Source of the DNA: Lachnospira multipara LB2003
GTDB lineage: Bacteria; Bacillota; Clostridia; Lachnospirales; Lachnospiraceae
Direction of reading: 5' to 3'
Assembly (NCBI RefSeq): GCF_000702205.1
Contig: NZ_JNKW01000013.1
Location: 1-52,979 of the forward strand
Length of the DNA stretch: 52,979 nucleotides
The notes beneath the pieces were generated by a model. It saw only the letters and a list, made by a program, of their open reading frames with translations. It had not been told where the DNA came from and searched no databases. Made by a program: the position numbers and the translations under genes. Below, one piece after another: positions 46,476 to 52,979 of the stretch; positions within the stretch are counted from its first letter, which is position 1; each line of letters begins with the position of its first letter.

Positions 46476-49400
46476 ATGAAGCACGTAAGTAAACGAAGTT
46501 TAATTCGTCGCATCAGTAGTAGTGTTTGTGCAGCAGTAATGACAATCACTACTATCTTTAGTGGTGTCACATTTGCTAGTGCTGCAACAAGTCAAGGTCG
46601 CAAAATCGAAGTATGGGACTTTGGTGGAGTACAAGAAGCAGATACAAGCATGTATGACAACCAGATTGCGTCTAACTTTTGGGATATTTATGATAAGTTA
46701 GGCGATAATGGAAGATTTATTCAGGGAAAATCAGAGGTTGATAGCATTACTTGGGGAGATTTAACTCTTACTTATATAGGACAAGATAGAGTTTATCGAG
46801 ATGCAAGTACAAAGACAGCAGGTTTAAATAACATTGCTCAAACTAAATATGATGATGGATATAATGCAAAGGGAATGTACTATTGTAATGGTACAGGATC
46901 TGACAAAAACAGATGCATGGACATAGCAAATGTTAAGGCAGGAGATAAGATTGTTGTATATATGGGAGCATCTAATGCAGCAGAATCAACAATTTACTTC
47001 AGATATGAGAATAGTGATGGAACTAAATCTCAGCTAGAGGGCCAGCCATTTACTAATGTTGGTGGTAAGCATGAATTTGTTGCACAGTACGATGGTACTT
47101 ATAAGATTTATCCAGATAAGGCAGCAGGTAAACCAGTATATAACAGAATAATTAGAATTCCAGGAGTAGCGGTAACTGGAAAGGTAGATACACAAGGAAA
47201 TAATCTTTCAGATTATGTTTTAAGATTTACATCTAATAGCACAGGAGCTACAACTGATGCTACAGTAGATTCTAACGGAAATTATTCAGTTACACTTGGA
47301 GCCGATGAAGAATATACAGTAAATGTATATGGAGCTAAGGGTTTTGGTACAACACAGGATACTAAGACAATAAAAACAAGTCGTAAAGATGCAATAACAG
47401 GAATAGCTAATAGAACAATAAAAATTGAGGAAAAATCACTTTATAGTTACACAGGAAAAATCACAGGATTTGATCCAAGCTATGATATATCAAAGCTTTC
47501 AGTAATTATGAAGACAGATGAAGATTCTATGGCAGAAGATGTTGTTCTTAGCATAGAAGCAGATGGAAGTTTTAGTGCAAGTCTTGAGGCAGAAGAAAAC
47601 TACACTGCACAATTAAAGGGTGTTAATGACTATGAAGTAATTAAAGGAGGAGTAGTTAATAGTAAAACTGCAGTAACACAGGATATTGAGGTTGAACTTA
47701 AGCCTAAGTATGAAGTAAAGGGTAGTTTTACAGGATTAAATGGAACAACTCCAACATCATTAAAATTCGTAAATTTAGAAGATTCATATGAATATCCAGC
47801 AACAATAACTGCTAATGGATATAGCGTAGCATTACGTGATGGTTCATATAAGACAGTTGTAGATGTTAATGGATACAGAACAACAACACATGTTGTAGTA
47901 GCTGGTGCAAATGTAGAAAAAGACCTTATGTTTGTATCAACAACTGCTAAGGCAGCACTTGATAGAGTATCTGATTTATATGTTGGATATGAAGATAAGG
48001 GAAGTTTAAACTACAACACAGTAAGTGAAGCAGTTGAAGCAGCATCTTTAATGAAGCCAAGTTCAGAAGATGAGAGAATTACAATTCACATTGCTCCAGG
48101 AACATATAGAGAACAGATAAGAGTGAATACACCTTATATCTCTTTTGTAAATGATAGTAATGAAGAAGTAAAACTTACATGGTATTACGGAATTGGTTAT
48201 AAATATTATAGTATCGATGATACAGGTTTTTATAATCCAGAAAATGCATATGATAAGTTTGATAAGGGAGCAGCTAATAAGTGGGGTGCTTCAGTTTATG
48301 TAACAGGCAATGCAGATTACTTTAGAGCAGATGGAATCACATTTGAAGCATCATTTAATAGATACTTAACAGATGAAGAGCTTGAAGATGGTGTTGTATC
48401 AGATGGTTCAATTGCATTTGTAAGAAGATATGGAGCAGACGTTACATCAAAATCAGCAACAGAGAGAGCAACAGCTTTTGCAGTTGAAGCAACAGATGTA
48501 GAAATGACAAATTGTTCATTCCTTGGTAGTCAGGATACACTTTATACAGGTAATACAGATGCTAGATTATATTTCTTAAACTGCCATGTTGAAGGTAATA
48601 CAGATTACATTTTTGGTGATGGCAATTGCGTATTTGATGCATGTGATCTTTGTTTCTATGGTTACAGCACAGGTTCAGTTGGTGGTTATATTACAGCTAT
48701 GAAGCCAAGTGCTAATGCAGGATATTTATTTAGAAACTGTACAATTTCAGGCAACGACAATTTAACAGTATCTAAGAGTTATCTAGGTAGACCATGGGGA
48801 AGTGATGCTAATGTTACATTCCTTAACACTAAGGTTTGTGGTGATTTAATCTTAGCTGAAGGCTATACAACAATGAGTTCTAATAAGCCTGAAAATGCAA
48901 AGTATAGAGAATATGGCACAGTTTACACAGATGGAACAGCTTGTGATTTAAGCAAGCGTGTAACAGGTGTTATTGATGAAAATACAGCAAATAGTATTAA
49001 ATTATCAGATTACTTTGCTGATTGGACACCAGTTAGCTTAGTAAAAGAAGCTGATGGTGTTAGATTTGTAAAAGATCCATATATTGTTGATAACGGAGAT
49101 ATGAATGCTCCATATCCAGGACATGTATTAACAGCATGTTATGATTTAGGAGACAATATGGCTGCAGATGCATCTATTATTAGATGGTATATTGTATCAG
49201 ATGATGGATCTAGAACACTAGTAAAGACATCTACAGCAAGTTCAGATAGAACATATAAGATTACAGATGAAGCAGTATCAAAGCACATTTGTCTTGAAGT
49301 AGAGCCACAGACAATTTCAGGTCAGAAGGGTGAAACTAAGACAATAACTTTAGAGGCATTTGTAAGAGAAGGATACGAAGATCCAACAGGAAAGGTAACA

Positions 49401-52400
49401 GATCCAACAGTAGGTGATGGAATTAATATTTTCCTTGCTGGTGATTCAACAGTTAAAGATTACTCAACAAAGGGTATGTATAACGGTGGAAAATCACAGT
49501 CAGAAGGATCTTGGGGTGAATATTTACAGGATTATTTTGATAGCGATTATGTAAACGTAGTTAACTATGCTAATGGTGGTAGAAGTACTAGAAACTTCAT
49601 TAATGAAGGAACACTAGACAAAATCGCAGCTAATATTTCAAAGGGTGACTACTTATTTATTCAGTTTGGACATAATGACTGTGCTAATGAAATTGGATAT
49701 AGAGAAGATAGATATGTTCCACTAGGTCAGCCAGATGCTAATGGAATCTTCCCTGTAACAGCAGGTCAGAAGGTAAATACACCATCATCCCTTAAGGATA
49801 AATATGGTGATACATATTATTCATATGATTGTGGTGCAACATATAAGTGGTATTTATTACAGTATATTAATGTGGCTAGACAGGTAGGAGCAACACCTGT
49901 GCTTGTAACACCAGTTGCAAGATTATACTTCACAACAGAAGGAACAATTAGACCACATCACGATGCAAGTGACGCATCAGACACATATGCAGGTTCATAT
50001 GTACCAGCAGTAAAGTATAATTCATATGTAGAGGCAGTTAGACAGCTTGCACAGGAAGAAAATGTAATGTTAATTGATGAATTCCAGATTACTAAGGATC
50101 TTTATGAAAAAACATACAAGGAAGATTCTTCAGCAGCTAACGGAGTTTCACCAGCAGCATCTAAATTACTATGTGATGGCGATAGCACACATTCAAGTAA
50201 ATTAGGTGGTTTTGTGTCAGCAGGTTTAATGGCACAGGATATTCAGAATAAAAATTTGAATATCTCAAAATTTGTCTTAAAGCCAACTAAGACAAGTGGT
50301 GTAAAGGCAAATGGAACAGTTGAGTTTACAGTAAATAAGGATGGCGTAATTGATACAGATGTGCCTCAGCTTAAAAACTATACTCAGAACTTACTTGATA
50401 GCATTAATGCCAAGGCAGAAGAGTTATCAAAAGAAGAAACACCTGATACACCAGAAGTACCAGATACACCAGAAACACCAAGTCAGGGTGATGATAGTGC
50501 AAGCCATACAGTATGGGTAATAGGTGATTCAACAGTATCATCATTTAATGATGCATATTACTATCCAAGATATGGATATGGAACAATGCTTTCACAGTAT
50601 TTTACTGATAATATTACAGTTAAGAACTTAGCTTTATCAGGACGTTCATCTAAGAGTTACGTTAACGATAAGGAATATAAGGAATTAATAGATGGTATGC
50701 AAGAGGGCGATTACCTAATTATAGGTTTTGGCCATAATGATGAGAAAAATGAGCCAGATAGATATACATCACCAAGTGCAGATATTAACGAAGCTGGAAC
50801 ATTTGGTAACTCATTATATGAGAATTATATAAAGAAAGCACAGGAAAAAGGTGTAACAGTAATTCTTGATACACCAATTGTTAGAAGAAGTGCAGATGGT
50901 AATTGGTCAGCATCTAACCTACATCAGGCAAATGGTGGTGATTATGCACAGGTAATTAGAGATTTAGGTGCTAAGCTAGGACTTACAGTAATTGATATGA
51001 CAAATATCACTAAGAATTTATATGATGAACTTGGACCAAGTGAAACATTATACTTACATGCTTGGACATCAAAGGATCCATCATCAGTAGATAATACACA
51101 TATCAATATTTATGGAGCTAAGCTTCTAGATTACTACTTAACACAGGCAATTAAAAATTCTGATAATAGCTTAGCTAAGTATGTAAAGGATGTAACTAAG
51201 CCAACTAAGGAAGCAGATTTAGTGGTTAATCCAGAGTATAAAGAAGCTTCTTATGAACCAATAGCAGATGGACAGGTATCTAGCCTTTGGAAGAATGTAG
51301 GAATCTGGAGTGGTTCAGTATTTGGAAATGTTGGCGGAGATGATAAGATTACAAATTCTAACTTTGTACTTGAAGAAGTAGAAGGTGGAATTAGAATTGC
51401 AGCATTAAACGGCAATGGAAAAATTGCAGGCACTAATGAAGGTCTTGCAATGTATTATTACAAAGTGCCAGTAGGTAAGAATTTTACATTACAGGCAACA
51501 GCTAATGTTAATGCAGTAACATTAAATGATCAGGTTTCATTTGGTTTAATGGCAAGAGATGATATGTATCTTGATAAGGCATTAACAGAAACAATGGGTG
51601 ATTATGTGGCAGCAGGTCCATTAAAGCTTACAAAGGATGATAAGTGGAATTGCTTTGCTAGAAAATCAGGAACATTAACACAAGGTGGAACATGCAGCCA
51701 GACAGCTAGCATTAATGCAGGTGATAGCTTTGATCTTAAGATTGAAAGCAATTCAGATGGTTATGCTTGTACATTTGGCAATGAGCAGACAATTACAGCT
51801 GGTTTTGATTTTGCACTTACAAGTAATGATCCAAATTACGTATACGTAGGTATGTTTGTCTCAAGAAAGGCAGACGTAACATTTACTAACATCAGCTTAG
51901 TAGTAGATGGTGTACAGGTATATGGTGAGGCAAAAACGCCAAGTGAAGAGCCATCAGAGAACCCATCAGAAACACCAAGCGAGAACCCATCAGAGAACCC
52001 ATCAGAAACACCAAGCGAGAATCCATCAGAAACACCATCTGATTCTGGTGAGATTGCAGGTGATCAGGGTAAGGTATATGAGATGCTTGAAGGTGGCAAT
52101 TTAAGCCTAGTAAAGGGTGAGGCTAAGGAATTAGTATTACGTTCTGCAGCTGACTTTGCACTATTTAAGGGCGTTTATGTAGATGGTGAATTACTAGATG
52201 AAAGCAATTATACAGCTAAGGCTGGTTCAACAATTATTCGCTTAGCAGCTGATTATGTAGCTACACTATCAGAAGGCGAGCATGAAATTAAGATTGTATC
52301 AGAAGATGGTGAGGCAGTAGCTAAGATAAGCGTTGCAGCATCTGAAGCTGTAATTGGAGATGAGACAGCTAATGAAGTGGCAGCAGACACAGCAGTAGTA

Positions 52401-52559
52401 GAGGCAGCTATAACAGATACAGCAACAGCAACAGTGGCAGAAACTACAACAACTACAGCAGATACTAATGCATTAAGACTTTACTTAATACTTGCTTTAG
52501 CATCAATGACTTTACTTGCTGGCAATCTTAAGTTATCTAAGAGCAAAGAAAATAGATAG
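46476..52559 (+). CDS. giant surface pectinase: pectin methylesterase plus two SGNH esterases
   Basis: A 2,028-aa exported protein. Order: signal peptide (about 1-37, ending TFASAA); N-terminal binding-like domain (38-235); three carboxypeptidase-regulatory-like beta domains (about 235-490); pectin methylesterase CE8 (about 496-860: GSQDTLY, DYIFG, YLGRPWG with the catalytic Asp pair and Arg); SGNH esterase 1 (about 984-1270: GDSTVKDY, GHNDCANE, DSTHSSK); Pro-Thr linker; SGNH esterase 2 (about 1346-1570: GDSTVSSF, GHNDEKNE, DNTHINIYG); a lectin-like C-terminal domain; a PSE-rich repeat; an Ig-like domain; a membrane span and KSKENR tail. The SGNH domains resemble rhamnogalacturonan acetylesterases. 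No LPxTG is seen before the span, so membrane anchoring is likelier than sortase. I chose ATG 46476 with GGGAGG 10 nt upstream. Confidence 0.9.
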   Translation: MKHVSKRSLIRRISSSVCAAVMTITTIFSGVTFASAATSQGRKIEVWDFGGVQEADTSMYDNQIASNFWDIYDKLGDNGRFIQGKSEVDSITWGDLTLTYIGQDRVYRDASTKTAGLNNIAQTKYDDGYNAKGMYYCNGTGSDKNRCMDIANVKAGDKIVVYMGASNAAESTIYFRYENSDGTKSQLEGQPFTNVGGKHEFVAQYDGTYKIYPDKAAGKPVYNRIIRIPGVAVTGKVDTQGNNLSDYVLRFTSNSTGATTDATVDSNGNYSVTLGADEEYTVNVYGAKGFGTTQDTKTIKTSRKDAITGIANRTIKIEEKSLYSYTGKITGFDPSYDISKLSVIMKTDEDSMAEDVVLSIEADGSFSASLEAEENYTAQLKGVNDYEVIKGGVVNSKTAVTQDIEVELKPKYEVKGSFTGLNGTTPTSLKFVNLEDSYEYPATITANGYSVALRDGSYKTVVDVNGYRTTTHVVVAGANVEKDLMFVSTTAKAALDRVSDLYVGYEDKGSLNYNTVSEAVEAASLMKPSSEDERITIHIAPGTYREQIRVNTPYISFVNDSNEEVKLTWYYGIGYKYYSIDDTGFYNPENAYDKFDKGAANKWGASVYVTGNADYFRADGITFEASFNRYLTDEELEDGVVSDGSIAFVRRYGADVTSKSATERATAFAVEATDVEMTNCSFLGSQDTLYTGNTDARLYFLNCHVEGNTDYIFGDGNCVFDACDLCFYGYSTGSVGGYITAMKPSANAGYLFRNCTISGNDNLTVSKSYLGRPWGSDANVTFLNTKVCGDLILAEGYTTMSSNKPENAKYREYGTVYTDGTACDLSKRVTGVIDENTANSIKLSDYFADWTPVSLVKEADGVRFVKDPYIVDNGDMNAPYPGHVLTACYDLGDNMAADASIIRWYIVSDDGSRTLVKTSTASSDRTYKITDEAVSKHICLEVEPQTISGQKGETKTITLEAFVREGYEDPTGKVTDPTVGDGINIFLAGDSTVKDYSTKGMYNGGKSQSEGSWGEYLQDYFDSDYVNVVNYANGGRSTRNFINEGTLDKIAANISKGDYLFIQFGHNDCANEIGYREDRYVPLGQPDANGIFPVTAGQKVNTPSSLKDKYGDTYYSYDCGATYKWYLLQYINVARQVGATPVLVTPVARLYFTTEGTIRPHHDASDASDTYAGSYVPAVKYNSYVEAVRQLAQEENVMLIDEFQITKDLYEKTYKEDSSAANGVSPAASKLLCDGDSTHSSKLGGFVSAGLMAQDIQNKNLNISKFVLKPTKTSGVKANGTVEFTVNKDGVIDTDVPQLKNYTQNLLDSINAKAEELSKEETPDTPEVPDTPETPSQGDDSASHTVWVIGDSTVSSFNDAYYYPRYGYGTMLSQYFTDNITVKNLALSGRSSKSYVNDKEYKELIDGMQEGDYLIIGFGHNDEKNEPDRYTSPSADINEAGTFGNSLYENYIKKAQEKGVTVILDTPIVRRSADGNWSASNLHQANGGDYAQVIRDLGAKLGLTVIDMTNITKNLYDELGPSETLYLHAWTSKDPSSVDNTHINIYGAKLLDYYLTQAIKNSDNSLAKYVKDVTKPTKEADLVVNPEYKEASYEPIADGQVSSLWKNVGIWSGSVFGNVGGDDKITNSNFVLEEVEGGIRIAALNGNGKIAGTNEGLAMYYYKVPVGKNFTLQATANVNAVTLNDQVSFGLMARDDMYLDKALTETMGDYVAAGPLKLTKDDKWNCFARKSGTLTQGGTCSQTASINAGDSFDLKIESNSDGYACTFGNEQTITAGFDFALTSNDPNYVYVGMFVSRKADVTFTNISLVVDGVQVYGEAKTPSEEPSENPSETPSENPSENPSETPSENPSETPSDSGEIAGDQGKVYEMLEGGNLSLVKGEAKELVLRSAADFALFKGVYVDGELLDESNYTAKAGSTIIRLAADYVATLSEGEHEIKIVSEDGEAVAKISVAASEAVIGDETANEVAADTAVVEAAITDTATATVAETTTTTADTNALRLYLILALASMTLLAGNLKLSKSKENR
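51946..52040 (+). repeat. Pro-Ser-Glu repeat coding region of the pectinase
   Basis: Tandem units of about 12-30 bp encoding variants of PSENPSETPSE. It forms an extended wall-spanning linker between the catalytic part and the membrane anchor, and is prone to length change by slippage. Confidence 0.85.
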
Positions 52560-52571
52560 TTAAATGCTAAT

Positions 52572-52610
52572 ATCGCAACTAACCTTGCGATTTGGCACGT
52601 CAAAGACGTG
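52572..52610 (+). other. two short hairpins after the pectinase gene
   Basis: ATCGCAA/TTGCGAT (52572-52591) and CACGTC/GACGTG (52596-52610) lie between the stop codon and the terminator. Neither has a T run. Confidence 0.4.
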
Positions 52611-52635
52611 TATATATAGCCTAAAACAACAAAGG

Positions 52636-52666
52636 GGAGGATGTCATTAATTGGCATCCTCCTTTT
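52636..52666 (+). terminator. pectinase terminator
   Basis: GGAGGATG (52636-52643) with CATCCTCC (52655-52662), inner G-T-containing pairs extending the stem, followed by TTTT. Confidence 0.9.
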
Positions 52667-52669
52667 AAT

Positions 52670-52979
52670 GTGCGCCTTGCGGCGCACGTTTCTAATGGGT
52701 GAAAGTCCCTAATCCGCCCTAGTAGTGGGAAGGATACAGCCAAGACCAAGGGTGTCCATCGTGAGGTGGAATCTGAAGGAAGGTGGAGGCAAATCTCTGG
52801 TCTGACGAACAGAAATCACATCAGGCTATAGTTAAGGATAAGGTTGCATTACAAACTGAAGTCCAATAACTACTCGGAATTAACTGTAGTAAATGTGGCA
52901 GATATGTGGAGAGAAAGAAACGTGTGGTACCAAGGGAGGTCTTGTCAGCAAGTGGAAACAGAGTATGAAACTTGTAGTA
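52670..52979 (+). mobile_element. group IIC intron, 5' part (domain I), cut by the window end
   Basis: From GTGCGCC on, the sequence follows the layout I know from the Oceanobacillus iheyensis group IIC intron: a 5' hairpin GTGCGCC-TTGC-GGCGCAC, then GGGTGAAAGTCCC, AAGGGTGTCC, GGAATCTGAAGGAAG, GGCAAA...GGTCTGA.GAACA, TTGCAT and a GGGAGGTCT-like stretch. It begins 3 nt after the T run of a terminator, the known target of class C introns. The reverse transcriptase gene and the catalytic domain V would lie beyond 52979 and are not seen. Confidence 0.88.

Noticed and set aside
51907-52104. 65-codon frame with a QRTHQKHQ-type repeat
   Set aside because: Frame-shifted reading of the PSE-rich repeat in the pectinase gene.

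Overview
The window is chromosomal DNA of an AT-rich, low-GC Gram-positive bacterium. AGGAGG-type ribosome sites, Rho-independent terminators, a T-box leader, a Bacillus/Clostridium-type LexA box, the YaaO-YaaR-HolB-RicT-TrmN6-RsmI gene order and the set of secreted pectinases together suggest a Clostridia member, most likely a pectin-degrading Lachnospiraceae (Lachnospira-like). The genus is inference from gene content; no search was possible.

Layout. 1-990: 3' end of a 23S rRNA gene, no 5S gene behind it, then a six-tRNA cluster (Asp, Val, Thr, Tyr, fMet, Phe) with its own promoter and terminator. 1.0-2.2 kb: membrane-anchored L,D-transpeptidase. 2.2-8.8 kb: a conserved housekeeping cluster (Orn/Lys/Arg decarboxylase, guanylate-kinase-like protein, YaaR, DNA polymerase III delta', RicT, tRNA methyltransferase, RsmI), scarred by short tandem duplications. 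8.9-10.9 kb: secreted pectate lyase with lectin domains. 11.1-16.1 kb: TetR regulator divergent from an MmpL/RND exporter and a heptad-repeat lipoprotein, with twin operators. 16.3-18.4 kb: DUF3737 protein and a PatB-type C-S lyase behind a MerR-type promoter. 18.5-20.4 kb: small acidic protein, MarR regulator, KDG kinase. 20.6-24.1 kb: SWIM/SNF2 helicase. 24.2-27.5 kb: iron alcohol dehydrogenase, GT2 glycosyltransferase, Stealth phosphotransferase. 27.5-31.1 kb: T-box(Ile) leader and eukaryote-like IleRS. 31.2-34.4 kb: glucose-type PTS permease and BglG-type antiterminator behind a leader terminator. 34.5-38.9 kb: AEC transporter, a 55-residue protein, a degenerate GGDEF-PAS protein, and a LexA-box-controlled Y-family polymerase/YolD pair. 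39.0-46.2 kb: glycogen phosphorylase, a polytopic membrane protein, hemolysin III protein, MerR regulator, CpsB-type phosphatase. 46.3-52.6 kb: a 2,028-residue surface pectinase (pectin methylesterase plus two SGNH esterases) behind a MerR-type promoter and a leader of consecutive hairpins. 52.67 kb to the end: 5' part of a group IIC intron inserted just after the pectinase terminator.

How it fits together. The pectate lyase, the pectinesterase/acetylesterase giant and KDG kinase cover de-esterification and cleavage of pectin outside the cell and phosphorylation of the 2-keto-3-deoxygluconate formed inside. The glucose PTS and glycogen phosphorylase handle other sugars. The strongest second-look items are regulatory RNA and DNA architecture: the multi-hairpin pectinase leader, a transcription terminator embedded in the opposing yolD gene, a hairpin separating the ricT ribosome site from its start, an extended hairpin between kdgK and the helicase gene, and repeated short duplications of gene 3' ends.
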